Assembly: GCA_007833815.1 (NCBI GenBank)
Contig: CP033464.1
Span: 3,590,001-3,654,000, forward strand
Direction of reading: 5' to 3'
From: Brevibacillus laterosporus
GTDB lineage: Bacteria; Bacillota; Bacilli; Brevibacillales; Brevibacillaceae
DNA length: 64,000 nt
In this document: positions 36,707 through 46,367 of the stretch, piece by piece
Layout of the letters: every line of letters starts with the position of its first letter
How positions within the stretch are numbered: position 1 is the stretch's first letter
Made by a program: the position numbers and the translations under genes
The notes under the pieces: generated by a model
The model's database searches: none
What the model saw: only the letters and a program-made list of their open reading frames with translations
What the model was told of the DNA's origin: nothing

Positions 36707-38260
36707 ATGAATAAAAATACTTTTGACAAATTACAGTTTAATGAGCTAAAAGAGCTCGTGAAATCATATTGTGTCAGTGACTTAGGTAAAAAAATCCTAG
36801 ATAAGCAACAACCAAGTTCTCAACTTAATGTGGTCAGACAACGACTTAATGAAACTACGGAAGCAAGAAGAATCTTGGATGCAGAAAGTCACGTTCCTTT
36901 GTTAGGTACTTCTAACATTGCAAACATGATGGATAAACTGGAAAAGGGAATGATTCTAGAGCCATCAGAATTGGTGGGTTTTGCAGATTTTTTACGAGGT
37001 TGTAGAAAAATAAAGACATTTATGCGGGCCAAAGAATTCTTCGCTCCTGTCCTTTGCTCGTATGCCCACTCCATGTCAGAATTCACTACTATCGAAGAGT
37101 CGATTCATTTTTCTATTAAGGGTACCCGTGTAGATTCCCAAGCAAGCAAAGAGTTAAAGCGAATCAGGGGTCACATCATGGCATCAGAAGAAAAAATTGA
37201 AGATAGGCTAAACAAATTCCTAAGAAGCAGTGCAAATAAAGAGTATATCCAAGATTTTTTCATTAGTAAAAAAGACGACAGATATACCGTTCCTATTAAG
37301 GCTTCATATAAAAACCATGTTGCAGGAGCAATTGTTGAAGTCTCCTCCAAAGGTTCAACTGTGTTTATTGAACCTGCTACGATTGCTAAGTTAAATGTGG
37401 AATTGACTACACTCAAAGCAGATGAAGTGATGGAAGAATACCAGATTCTTGCCACTTTATCTGGAATGATTGTCGAAGAAATGCATAACATCAAGATTAA
37501 TATTGACCTAATTAGCCAATATGACATGATCTTTGCAAAAGGAAAATACAGTAAAAGTATTGATGGTATTGAGCCTACGCTTAATAAGCATGGCCATATG
37601 AAATTAGTTGCAAGTACACATCCTCTATTACAAGGTGAGGCTGTTCCTTTAGATTTTGAGATTGGTAATCATTATAGGAGCTTAGTGATCACAGGTCCCA
37701 ATGCTGGTGGCAAAACAATTGTACTAAAAACGATTGGATTAGTAGCATTAGCCACGATGGCCGGATTCCATAGTAAGGCTGATACGTCAACAGAGGTCGC
37801 AATTTTTGATAATATCTTTGCTGATATAGGTGATAATCAAAGTCTAGAGAATGCTTTGAGTACTTTTTCTTCCCATATCAAAAACATCTCCGAAATCATG
37901 CGAGACGCTACCAATAATACCCTATTACTGTTCGATGAAATCGGTAGTGGTACAGAGCCTAATGAAGGCACGGCACTTGCTATAGCGATTTTAGAAGAGT
38001 TTTATCATATGGGATGCATCACTGTTGCGACTACGCATTATGGTGAAATAAAACGTTATTCAGAGAACCATCGTGATTTCATGAATGCTGCTATGCAATT
38101 TAATAGTGAAACATTAATACCTATGTATAAATTGCTGATTGGACAATCCGGAGAAAGTAATGCGTTATGGATTTCCAAGAAAATGAATCTGCGTGAAAGT
38201 GTTCTTCAAAGAGCAGCAGATTATATGAAGAATAAAGAATATAATCTAAACCTGATACGT
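36707..38260 (+). pseudogene. MutS2-like ATPase, 5' part, interrupted by an insertion sequence
   Basis: I start at MNKNTFDKLQ (GTGAGGAG site). The MutS2-type core is complete: a clamp-like N-terminal region, Walker A TGPNAGGKT (about 335), Walker B LLLFDEIGSGTEP (about 420) and the His-switch TVATTHYGEIK. The insertion occurs about 50 codons after the switch; as it stands the frame ends at 38275 inside the insertion sequence. MutS2 proteins act on stalled ribosomes or recombination intermediates; short ones like this lack the C-terminal Smr nuclease domain. The truncated form may keep ATPase activity. Confidence 0.85.
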
Positions 38261-39818
38261 GAATCAATTTCATAAATCAGAGCCCTACGGGCCCAAGAGT
38301 TTTTGAGCATAGAAAAAGGAGTACCTCCCCAAATCTCTAATAAGTTAAGTGCGACCCAAACTTAAGAGGTGGTGGTGACTCCCAATGTCTATTATAAAAC
38401 AAGGAAGCCTATTTGATATACAGGAATTATTCGACTTAGAACCTCCCAAACGTTTTGAGGCTATTTTCTCCACTCTTGACATTGAACCGCTTCTTTTCTC
38501 TATTTCCAAAAAGTCGATCTATGGTGCTCCTACCGAGTTGAATTATGCTGCCATGCTATATTCTCTGGTCGCTCGAATCGTAGAACGAATTCCCACTGTG
38601 AAAGATTTACGAAAACGACTAAAACATGACTTTATCTTTCGAATGGAATGCGGTTTTCTGTTTTCTGACAATCTTCCTTCCGAGGCATCGTACTCTCGTC
38701 TCGTTCAGAAGCTTTCTGAAACAGCACACCTCAATAAAGTCCAAGACAAGTTACTGTTGCAAGCGATACAGGAAGGGTTCATAGGCGATGAAGCAATTGC
38801 CATCGATGCAACCCATTTTGAATCCCGTGATCGAGGTGTGGCAAAAGAAAAAAAGACGAAACCAGAATTGAAAAAACGTGGACGTAAATCAAAAGCAGAA
38901 AAAGATATCTACGACAAGCAAAAGCAAGAAAAGGAAGCCCAGAAGTCCTTATATGAAAAAACCATTGCAGCTCAACTGGATGTGACGTTGGAGGACCTAC
39001 GGTACCAAGTTCCTATCAAACCTGCTTGGGGAATAAAGAAAAATAGTGATGGAAAGAACATGTTTTGGTTTGGATACAAAGCTCATCTTGCAGTCAGTAC
39101 GAAAAGTCAATATATTCTTTGCTCCCTCATGTCCTCTGGAAGTATGAACGATGGGAAAGCAGCGATTCCTTTGTTGAAAGGAATTCAAACTGTCCTTCCC
39201 AATCACATGCGATATGCAATCATGGATGCGGGATATGACTATGTCCCGATCTATCAACAAATCGGACGAATGAACGCACAAGCGATTATTGCTTACAACA
39301 AGCGGAATGAAGGAGAAATGGTTGGATTCGATTCACATTTTGCGCCAACTTGTGTCCGAGAATGCTCTTATCGTTACGACAGTTATGATAAGAAGTACAA
39401 AACGTTGAAATTTGTACGGCCAAAAGAATGTAAAGACTGTCCATTGAATCAGGATTCTCTCTGTCAAAAAGTCTATAAAATTAAGGCTGAAACCGATCTT
39501 CGAAAGTACACCGCGCCAGCCAGAGGAACAAAAACGTGGGAAGAACTATATGACCAGAGAACAGCCGTAGAGCGAGTACATGCTTATTTGAAGGAGTTCT
39601 TTCAGCTAAACAATGTCCGATATCGCACAGGAAAGAGGGCAAAAGTCCATTTTGACTTGGTTACTCTTGTTTATAATGCATCCAAGTTAGCAGTGGATCG
39701 AATTCGTAGGAACTGGCAAGTAGGATGAAAGTAGCAGCTTAATTTTTTCAAAAAAACAGCATTAATCCCGTAGGGATAGTCTAATTATTTTTGGAAAAAG
39801 CCTTTATGAAATTGATTC
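38261..39818 (+). mobile_element. IS1182-family insertion sequence, complete
   Basis: 1558 bp with perfect 16-bp terminal inverted repeats, GAATCAATTTCATAAA at the left and TTTATGAAATTGATTC at the right. It is flanked by the 4-bp duplication ACGT (38257-38260 and 39819-39822). Removing the element and one ACGT restores an open reading frame through the MutS2-like gene, which confirms the boundaries. Confidence 0.9.
38385..39728 (+). CDS. IS1182-family transposase
   Basis: 447 residues. The N-terminal part has FRMECGFLFSDNLPSEASYS. The DDE core has Asp in AIAIDATHFESRD (about 145), Asp in YAIMDAGYDY (about 287) and Glu in RTAVERVHAYLKEFFQL (about 390). A Cys cluster (CVRECSY, CKDCPLNQDSLC) is typical of the family. 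The frame is intact, so the element may still be active. Confidence 0.93.
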   Translation: MSIIKQGSLFDIQELFDLEPPKRFEAIFSTLDIEPLLFSISKKSIYGAPTELNYAAMLYSLVARIVERIPTVKDLRKRLKHDFIFRMECGFLFSDNLPSEASYSRLVQKLSETAHLNKVQDKLLLQAIQEGFIGDEAIAIDATHFESRDRGVAKEKKTKPELKKRGRKSKAEKDIYDKQKQEKEAQKSLYEKTIAAQLDVTLEDLRYQVPIKPAWGIKKNSDGKNMFWFGYKAHLAVSTKSQYILCSLMSSGSMNDGKAAIPLLKGIQTVLPNHMRYAIMDAGYDYVPIYQQIGRMNAQAIIAYNKRNEGEMVGFDSHFAPTCVRECSYRYDSYDKKYKTLKFVRPKECKDCPLNQDSLCQKVYKIKAETDLRKYTAPARGTKTWEELYDQRTAVERVHAYLKEFFQLNNVRYRTGKRAKVHFDLVTLVYNASKLAVDRIRRNWQVG

Positions 39819-39822
39819 ACGT

Positions 39823-40137
39823 GAAAATAAAAAGAAAAAAGCAGAAATAATCTCTGAGGAACAAGAAGATACGTATGAATACGAGGTTGGAGACAAAGTC
39901 AAATTATTGGAACACAACGATTTTGGGATTGTGTATAAGAAAAAAGATAACTACAATAATCTCACTGTATTATATAAGAGGGAATTTATTGAAGTTAATT
40001 GTAAAAGAGTAAGCTTAGAGCTGACCGCACCTGAACTATATCCAGAGGGTGAGGATCGTAAGTTACAGCGTGATTTAGAGAGAGGCTCCAAAAAAGCATA
40101 CAGACAGATACAAAAGGATATTCGAGATCGGAAATAA
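39823..40137 (+). pseudogene. MutS2-like gene, 3' part beyond the insertion sequence
   Basis: The frame continues ENKKKKAEIISEEQEDTYEY, then VGDKVKLLEHNDFGIVYKKK, and ends ...QIQKDIRDRK. Joined to the 5' part at ACGT, the protein would be 622 residues from the chosen start (633 from an upstream Met). The KOW-like VGDKVKLLEHNDFGIVY segment is the usual C-terminal part of short MutS2-like proteins. An ORF could start internally at 39907, but it is unlikely to be expressed. Confidence 0.8.
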
Positions 40138-40147
40138 AAAATAACAA

Positions 40148-40187
40148 AAATGACCTCACGAGGTGTTTACATCTCTTGAGGTCATTT
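40148..40187. terminator. Terminator after MutS2-like gene
   Basis: AAATGACCTCA/TGAGGTCATTT, a perfect 11-bp stem starting 10 bp past the stop, followed by a short T-rich stretch. Confidence 0.75.
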
Positions 40188-40254
40188 CATTTACTCCATT
40201 ATCTTTACCAATAGACTTTTAAACTATCTATCATTCTCCCCTTCTGGCTATAAG

Positions 40255-41007
40255 TTATAGGTATTCAGGGAACGTTTTACGGCCTTTTTCTTGTTCAGTA
40301 TCGTGGCCAAAGAAAATGAGCGGTTTCTCAGTTGACACGATCTCCTTTAAACGTTGGATCGACTTTTCAGTTAAATTTGAATCAACTCCTGCATATGGAA
40401 CGCCTTGTTCGAAATTTTCTCGGGTGTAAGATGCATCGATAGTTAGGAGTATCATTCCTGATGCCTCAGTTTCAACGAGTACAGACTGATGACCAGGTGA
40501 ATGTCCTGGCGTATACAAAAGCTGGACACCTGGTAGTAGTTTATGGTCCCCATCTATGAACTGGTAGTTTAAATCTGGTAATACACACTCTTTCATATAT
40601 TCTTCTCTATACACCGCGGCATCATATTCAGTGCGTTGAACAATGATAGGTGTTTTTGGAAAGTGACCATTACCACCAGCGTGATCAAAGTGCAAGTGAG
40701 AACTGATTATGCAAACGAGATCCTCAGGTAGATACCCCGTTCGTTCCAAGACACTTTCAATTCTATCGCTATCCTTCATCTTAGGAATAATACTGTCCTC
40801 AAACGGTGTACCCTTAAATAGGTCAGGGCTATTCACAGCAACATCGGGCATTCCAGTGTCAATCAAAATTGGGCCGTCTGATGTTTCCAACAGATATGAC
40901 CAAATAGGTATGTCGATCAGTTTTCCGGGGAGCAGATTAGTATTAAGAGAGGATTGATCAATTAAAATTCGACCTGCAGGCAAAAAGAAAAGTTTCTTAA
41001 CAGTCAT
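40255..41007 (-). CDS. aiiA: N-acyl-homoserine lactone lactonase (AiiA type)
   Basis: 250 residues from MTVKKLFFLPAGR, matching the known start and length of Bacillus AiiA; GGAAGGTGA precedes it. Metallo-beta-lactamase fold: SSHLHFDHAGGNG gives the HxHxDH zinc site (about 104-109), with later ligands in YTPGHSPGHQS (His about 169), LTIDASY (Asp about 191) and FFGHD (His about 235). Tyr in DASYTRENF is the catalytic-site residue known in AiiA. It opens the lactone ring of acyl-homoserine signals of Gram-negative bacteria. It stands alone, with its own promoter region at 41008-41160. Confidence 0.93.
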   Translation of the reverse strand: MTVKKLFFLPAGRILIDQSSLNTNLLPGKLIDIPIWSYLLETSDGPILIDTGMPDVAVNSPDLFKGTPFEDSIIPKMKDSDRIESVLERTGYLPEDLVCIISSHLHFDHAGGNGHFPKTPIIVQRTEYDAAVYREEYMKECVLPDLNYQFIDGDHKLLPGVQLLYTPGHSPGHQSVLVETEASGMILLTIDASYTRENFEQGVPYAGVDSNLTEKSIQRLKEIVSTEKPLIFFGHDTEQEKGRKTFPEYL

Positions 41008-41164
41008 AACATCACCTTCCAAATTGAATTTGTGGGCAATACCGATCAAAAGTTTTTCATTGAATAAGGAAAAATTAGTAACTAACACTGTAAATAATAG
41101 GAATGAATTACAAATAATATTATATTCAATATTTACAAAAAAATAAACACTTAGAATCTAAATA

Positions 41165-41212
41165 AAATACAAGCCGATTACCTGTTCGCTAAGGAAATCG
41201 GCTTGTATTTTA
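41165..41212 (-). terminator. Terminator of the acr3 transcript
   Basis: AAAATACAAGCCGAT/ATCGGCTTGTATTTT, a perfect 15-bp stem, directly after the acr3 stop on the minus strand. Confidence 0.85.
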
Positions 41213-41213
41213 T

Positions 41214-42269
41214 TTAGATGGCTTTTGTTGCAAAATACTTTTTCTGTAACCATAAGGCGACATTTACCAGAGCAATCATGACAGGGACTTCTACTAACGG
41301 ACCAATAACAGCTGCAAAAGCAGCTCCAGAATGAATGCCAAAAACTCCAACTGTTACAGCGATTGCAAGTTCAAAATTATTGCTTCCTGCCGTAAAAGCA
41401 AGCGTGGTTGTAATTGGATAATTTGCTCCTATTTTCTTTCCCATCATAAATGAAATAAGGAACATCACTACAAAATAAATCAATAGTGGTATAGCAATGC
41501 GAATCACATCAAGCGGTAAACTGATAATGGCATCCCCTTTTAAAGAAAACATCACAATAATAGTAAATAGTAATGCAATTAAGGTGATAGGACTAATTTT
41601 TGGAATGAACTCTTTTTCGTACCAGTGTCGTCCTTTAGCTTTAAGCAATACAAAACGTGTTAGTATTCCTGCGAGAAATGGAATTCCTAAGTAAATCATG
41701 ACTGACTTTGCTACTTCCTTCATGGTAATACTCACAACGAAACCTTTTATTCCGAACCATTCTGGGATGACGGTGACAAAAACGTATGCATATACAGAAA
41801 AGAAAAGCATTTGAAAGACGGAATTAAAAGCAACTAGTCCCGCCGCATACTCAGAATCCCCTTTGGCAAGATCGTTCCAGACAATTACCATGGCAATACA
41901 ACGTGCCAAGCCAATTAAGATTAATCCGACCATATACTCGGGTTTATCAGCTAGAAAAATGATAGCCAAACCAAACATAAGAATTGGTCCGATAATCCAG
42001 TTTTGTATTAGAGATAAAAGCAGTACTTTTGTATTTGTAAAGACACGCTCCATTTCCTCATAACGAACTTTCGCCAGTGGTGGATACATCATTAAAATGA
42101 GGCCAATAGCAAGTGGGAGAGATGTAGTGTCGACTTGTAAATTATTTATGCCAGTAACAAATTGAGGACAGATAGAGCCTAAACCTATCCCAATCGCCAT
42201 GGCTAGAAAAATCCAGAGCGTTAAGTATCGATTTAAAAAGGACAGACGTTTTTTCCCCTTCGTACTCAT
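41214..42269 (-). CDS. acr3: Arsenite efflux pump, ACR3 family
   Basis: 351 residues, ten predicted helices. Characteristic segments are [39 protein letters not shown] (with the conserved Cys) and [14 protein letters not shown]. It exports As(III) using the proton gradient. A MarR-like gene with vicinal cysteines lies immediately upstream, and a matching palindrome precedes both genes, suggesting arsenite-induced expression. No arsC is nearby. Confidence 0.93.
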   Translation of the reverse strand: MSTKGKKRLSFLNRYLTLWIFLAMAIGIGLGSICPQFVTGINNLQVDTTSLPLAIGLILMMYPPLAKVRYEEMERVFTNTKVLLLSLIQNWIIGPILMFGLAIIFLADKPEYMVGLILIGLARCIAMVIVWNDLAKGDSEYAAGLVAFNSVFQMLFFSVYAYVFVTVIPEWFGIKGFVVSITMKEVAKSVMIYLGIPFLAGILTRFVLLKAKGRHWYEKEFIPKISPITLIALLFTIIVMFSLKGDAIISLPLDVIRIAIPLLIYFVVMFLISFMMGKKIGANYPITTTLAFTAGSNNFELAIAVTVGVFGIHSGAAFAAVIGPLVEVPVMIALVNVALWLQKKYFATKAI

Positions 42270-42310
42270 TGTGACGCCTCCTTTATGTTTGTTTTTCGTA
42301 GAGCGATGAA

Positions 42311-42333
42311 AATAGTTGTAATTTGCAACTATT
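42311..42333. promoter_or_regulatory. Operator palindrome upstream of acr3
   Basis: AATAGTTG, 7 bp, CAACTATT is a perfect 8-bp dyad 42 bp upstream of the acr3 start. A related copy precedes the MarR-like gene. It is probably the MarR-like repressor's site. Confidence 0.6.
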
Positions 42334-42357
42334 TGTTTTTTAAAACTCCCCTATTGG

Positions 42358-42816
42358 TTATAGAGGAGGTGTACAGCAATTTTTACTTTTACCCATTGCT
42401 TCACTTAATAGATGGAGGCTTTCTAGAACTTGCTCGTGTTTTTCTTTAGGAATTTGTTTAAACAGATCTACAATATAAACCTCCATACATTCAGCGATAA
42501 TTTTATTTTGCTCCTCCCCCTTATCGGTTAAAGATAGAACAACATAACGCCGGTCTTTTGGATCTGGAAGACGATTCACTAATTCCATTTCTACTAAATT
42601 GTGCACTTGACGACTTAGTGTGCTCGTGTCAACGGATAGTATTTCAGATAACTCGTTTAATGCTAGATTTGGTCTCTTCTGTAATTCAGACATTACATGA
42701 CTCTGGATAACAGAGACTCCACAGCATTGGGCACCATCTTTTTGTAGGATGCCAAATCGTCTTACAAGCAACTGAAATGCTTCTCTAACATTTAGATATT
42801 GTGGTACCTGCTTCAT
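42358..42816 (-). CDS. MarR-family regulator with paired cysteines, probable arsenite sensor
   Basis: 152 residues with a winged helix (LALNELSEILSVDTSTLSRQVHNL, then the wing DPKDRRYVVLSLT). Cys pairs occur at both ends: AQCCGVS (about 34) and KNCCTPP near the C-terminus. In the folded dimer these could form a trivalent As(III) site. Most ars operons use ArsR, so a MarR-type sensor is uncommon. It lies upstream of acr3 on the same strand and shares an operator-like motif with it. Metal sensing is inferred from the cysteines and context. Confidence 0.8.
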   Translation of the reverse strand: MKQVPQYLNVREAFQLLVRRFGILQKDGAQCCGVSVIQSHVMSELQKRPNLALNELSEILSVDTSTLSRQVHNLVEMELVNRLPDPKDRRYVVLSLTDKGEEQNKIIAECMEVYIVDLFKQIPKEKHEQVLESLHLLSEAMGKSKNCCTPPL

Positions 42817-42848
42817 AAGTTTATCACCTGCATTTATCTTACAAAAAA

Positions 42849-42870
42849 CAATTGATTAATGCAACTATTG
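42849..42870. promoter_or_regulatory. Operator-like dyad upstream of the MarR-like gene
   Basis: CAATTGAT, 6 bp, AACTATTG is an imperfect dyad sharing the CAACTATT half-site with 42311-42333. It lies 33 bp upstream of the regulator start and suggests autoregulation. Confidence 0.5.
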
Positions 42871-42894
42871 TGTTGTGGCTGTATTGCGGGTTTG

Positions 42895-44433
42895 CTATCG
42901 TAATCTTTTTAAAGGTAATTCTGCAGGGCCTTCTATAATTTCACCAGTGTATGAAAATCTTGAGCCGTGACAAGGACAATCCCATGTCCGATCACCATGA
43001 TTCCACTCTGTTTCACATCCTAAGTGTGTGCATGTCGTATCTACAATGTGTAATTGTCCGTTGTCATCCTTATAAGCGCCTGCACGTTCTCCATTAAACA
43101 GAACAACGCTTCCTTCTCCATTAGTTAAATCTTCCGCCTCTCGATTAGGGATCTCAAGTTTCCCACTAATCAGATGCTTAGCGACATCAAAATTCTGTGC
43201 GAAGAATTCTTTCAAACTCGGATTTATGTAGAATCGTGATGGTCTATATAAATCCACATAAGGATTATCCCTCTTCAACACAATGTCTCGAAGTAACAAT
43301 CCAGCGGCAGTTCCATTAGTCATCCCCCATTTTCTATAACCAGTAGCGATCAAGATGTTGCGATGATTTGCAGTAATCTCTCCAATGTATGGAACCTTAT
43401 CTAAAGTCACCAAATCTTGGGCAGACCAGCGATATAGGATTTCATTCGATTCATATATTTCATGGCCAAACGTTTCTAAGGCTTTATAATGTTCAAGAGT
43501 ATCTTTTCCTTGTCCGGTTTTATGGCCATCTCCTCCGATAAGCACTATATTTTCACCATTGAAGGTTGCAGAACGTATTGATCGAGTTGGCTGATCTGCA
43601 CTAATATACATACCGCCCGGAAACTCTTTTTCAGTTTTGACAGCAATCACATATGATCTTTGGGCATACAGACGAGTAAAATAAAAACCCAACCCATCGT
43701 AAAAAGGAAAATGCGAACAAGAAAGAACATAATCTGCAGTGACACGTTGCCCCTCGCGTGTAATCACGGTTGGCTGATCGCCTTCTTCGAGATCAACAGC
43801 CATCGTATTTTCAAAAATAAGTCCCCCGTTTGCAGTAATCAGTTGAACTATATGAGCTAAATAGGAAACCGGATGGAATTGTGCTTGATTTTTCATAGAT
43901 AAGGCATTATGGATCTTTATATCAAAGGGGATGTGATGAACCAGTTCTCCAGGAATATTTAGTTGTTGATACGCTTCAAATTCCTTTTCCAGTTTATTGG
44001 CGCACTCTTCAGTCGTAGCATAAATATAAGCATCCTGTTGACTGAAATCACATTTGATTTGATGCTCACTAACAGTCTGCTTAATAAATTGTAGTGCCTC
44101 CGTATTAGCTTCATAGTACTGTCTTGCCTTAGTTCGTCCCATATGATTAATTAGTTCATCGTAAATCAAACCGTGTTGGGCAGTAATTTTAGCTGTGGTA
44201 TGCCCTGTAGTCCCATTTAATAGGTTATTTGCTTCTAGTAAGGCAACTTTTAATCCCTCTTTGACAAGGAGATAAGCAGCTGTTATTCCAGTAATCCCAC
44301 CACCTACAATAACTACATCTACTTTTAAGTCTTCCTTTACTGGTTGAAATGTAGGTAAATTAATAGAATCTCTCCAAAAAGGCTCGGGAAAGCGAGGCAA
44401 TCCTTTGCCTGAGATGTGATTGTGTGTCATCAA
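42895..44433 (-). CDS. FAD-dependent oxidoreductase fused to a Rieske [2Fe-2S] domain (YhfW-like)
   Basis: 512 residues. The N-terminal DAO-type FAD domain starts with the dinucleotide motif VVIVGGGITGITAAYLL (about 40). The C-terminal Rieske domain has the cluster ligands in CTHLGCE and CPCHGSRFS (about 470-495). The architecture and length match YhfW of Bacillus subtilis, whose substrate is unknown. It ends 24 bp before the operator region of the MarR-like gene. A link to arsenite detoxification is possible but unproven. Confidence 0.9.
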   Translation of the reverse strand: MMTHNHISGKGLPRFPEPFWRDSINLPTFQPVKEDLKVDVVIVGGGITGITAAYLLVKEGLKVALLEANNLLNGTTGHTTAKITAQHGLIYDELINHMGRTKARQYYEANTEALQFIKQTVSEHQIKCDFSQQDAYIYATTEECANKLEKEFEAYQQLNIPGELVHHIPFDIKIHNALSMKNQAQFHPVSYLAHIVQLITANGGLIFENTMAVDLEEGDQPTVITREGQRVTADYVLSCSHFPFYDGLGFYFTRLYAQRSYVIAVKTEKEFPGGMYISADQPTRSIRSATFNGENIVLIGGDGHKTGQGKDTLEHYKALETFGHEIYESNEILYRWSAQDLVTLDKVPYIGEITANHRNILIATGYRKWGMTNGTAAGLLLRDIVLKRDNPYVDLYRPSRFYINPSLKEFFAQNFDVAKHLISGKLEIPNREAEDLTNGEGSVVLFNGERAGAYKDDNGQLHIVDTTCTHLGCETEWNHGDRTWDCPCHGSRFSYTGEIIEGPAELPLKRLR

Positions 44434-44648
44434 TTATCCTCCGTTTTTTAACTTTTGATGAATACAGTTGTTTCCAAAAACGAAGGGTTCTTATACCTTT
44501 GACTCAAAAAGAAGCTGTGTGTAACAAAAATGAAGAGATTAGGTTTGTTCATATTTATTTCTCCCTTTATCTCTTTTTTGGTAATTTAAAAAGTTCTGTT
44601 TTCTTTATGGATGAATATGTGCTCCCACTCTAAGGTATTTAGCTGGGG

Positions 44649-45389
44649 TTATAGTAATTCCTCATAATAGCTAATAAGGTCAGGATAGGTATGTAGCTCT
44701 TCTTTACCTAACGCACTAATGGTATAAGTTCCTCTACTAATCTTTTCAAACCAACCATAATAATTTTTTGTAAGAACGGACAAGGTTTTATCCCCCGTCC
44801 CCTTTTCACGCAGAGCTTTAGGTGATAGCGGTCCATAGCGCTTCAAGCAACAGGCGATGTGAATACAGGTTTGTTTATAGGCTGTGATTAACTTGGTTTT
44901 CGTGCTTCCGCCAATATTATAATCACCGTGTCTTTCCTTCACTTCGGTCAAGAGTTTTTCCCTTTTTTTCTTGCCACGCTGCATACTTTTTATCCGATCA
45001 AACGGTGCGGGTGAAAGCTTACTATCTACAGAGCCTCCCTCCTCATCAAATGTAACAAGGATGAGTCCTACCTCCAGTCTTCTTAACAAATGACAAATAT
45101 CTCTCCATTTCTTTGAAAAGAGGCTATATGTGGGTTTGGGAATGGCCACATAGACTTGATCAGTTAAACGCTGCCTTTTGGTAGCTTGTATGAGAAGTTC
45201 AATAGTAAGTGTTCGTTTTAGTTCGATGATAATTAGTTCTTTATCTTTGACCGCGACCATATCACAATGGTTGACTTCTCCACGAACCTCATAACCAAGA
45301 TGACTAAAATATTGTTGAACCGGTTTATATAAATCAACTTCATATATTTTCTTTTTTATTTTTTTCATGTTGTAAGAGTACCTTTCCAT
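44649..45389 (-). CDS. DUF2161-type protein with PD-(D/E)xK nuclease-like fold
   Basis: 246 residues. The motif order fits a PD-(D/E)xK core: E-V-R-G-E-V, then CDMVAVKDKELIIIELKRTL (Asp about 44, E-x-K about 57). A C-terminal region looks like a winged helix (KRYGPLSPKALREKGTGDKT). I associate it with DUF2161, putative phosphodiesterases of unknown role. An alternative start, MKKIKKKIYE, has a better-placed GGAAAGG site. It stands alone between yhfW-like and map genes. Confidence 0.75.
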   Translation of the reverse strand: MERYSYNMKKIKKKIYEVDLYKPVQQYFSHLGYEVRGEVNHCDMVAVKDKELIIIELKRTLTIELLIQATKRQRLTDQVYVAIPKPTYSLFSKKWRDICHLLRRLEVGLILVTFDEEGGSVDSKLSPAPFDRIKSMQRGKKKREKLLTEVKERHGDYNIGGSTKTKLITAYKQTCIHIACCLKRYGPLSPKALREKGTGDKTLSVLTKNYYGWFEKISRGTYTISALGKEELHTYPDLISYYEELL

Positions 45390-45578
45390 TTGGTTGGTAT
45401 AGCGTGAAGTATTTTCCCTTCACATCATGTTCTCTCCTTCTCTTTTAACAATGGGAATACCTTCCTGAGTCAGTTTTGTTTACTCCATACAATGTTTAAA
45501 AGCCAGTAATCCTTTAAAAGAGGATCTACCAGCTATAGATAAACAGGTATAAAGTAATGAATCCGTTAGGGAGAAGGC

Positions 45579-46328
45579 TCAGTCTTGTTCGGTCAGAATA
45601 AGTGGTCCATTCTTTGTAATCGCCACAGTGTGCTCATATTGAGCGGATAGCTTCCCATCGACGGTGCGGGCTGTCCAACCGTTTGCGTCCATTTTTGAGT
45701 GCCATGAGCCTAGATTAACCATAGGTTCGATGGTGATTACCATACCCTCTTTTAATCTGAGCCCTTTACCTGGTTTACCGTAATGCGCAACTTGCGGTTC
45801 TTCATGTAATGTTGGTCCTATGCCGTGTCCACAAAAATCCCTAACGACGGATAACCCTTCTGCTTCAACGAATGTTTGGATGGCATGACCGATATCTCCT
45901 AGTCGATTTCCAATCAGTGCTTGTTCGATACCTTTATACATAGATTCCTTGGTAATTTGTAATAAGTGCTTTGCTTCTTCTGAAATGGTGCCCACTGTAT
46001 GTGTCCAAGCTGAGTCAGCCAGACCACCATGTAAATTAGCAACAAAATCTACGGTTACAATATCTCCATTTTTTAGTGGTTTATGAGTGGGGAATCCATG
46101 ACAAATCTCATCGTTTACGGAAGCACAGGTAGCATACTTATAACCGTTAAATCCGATTTGTTCAGGAATTGCTTCTGACTTAGTTAAATAGGAATGAACA
46201 AAATTATTAATTTCAAAAGAGGTAATACCTGGTTTAATAAACTTTGCAACTTCTTTGTGACAAGCAGCCACAAGTTTTCCTGCTTCGTGCATCTTATTGA
46301 TTTCGCTTTGACTTTTTATCGTAATCAT
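45579..46328 (-). CDS. map: Type I methionine aminopeptidase
   Basis: 249 residues, the length of a single-domain type I enzyme. Metal ligands are visible: Asp in VTVDFVANLHGGLADSAW (two Asp), His in CGHGIGPTLHEEP (about 170), Glu in ITIEPMV (about 203) and Glu in QYEHTVAIT (about 234). It removes the initiator Met from nascent proteins. Since map normally sits in the ribosomal-protein cluster, this stand-alone gene is probably a second copy. Confidence 0.95.
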   Translation of the reverse strand: MITIKSQSEINKMHEAGKLVAACHKEVAKFIKPGITSFEINNFVHSYLTKSEAIPEQIGFNGYKYATCASVNDEICHGFPTHKPLKNGDIVTVDFVANLHGGLADSAWTHTVGTISEEAKHLLQITKESMYKGIEQALIGNRLGDIGHAIQTFVEAEGLSVVRDFCGHGIGPTLHEEPQVAHYGKPGKGLRLKEGMVITIEPMVNLGSWHSKMDANGWTARTVDGKLSAQYEHTVAITKNGPLILTEQD

Positions 46329-46367
46329 CTAGGATTCCCCTTTGGCTTTGGTCTCAGTTTTTTATTA

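Noticed and set aside
39907-40137. Stand-alone 76-codon gene after the insertion sequence
   Set aside because: It is the 3' end of the split MutS2-like gene, in frame with it once the insertion sequence is removed.
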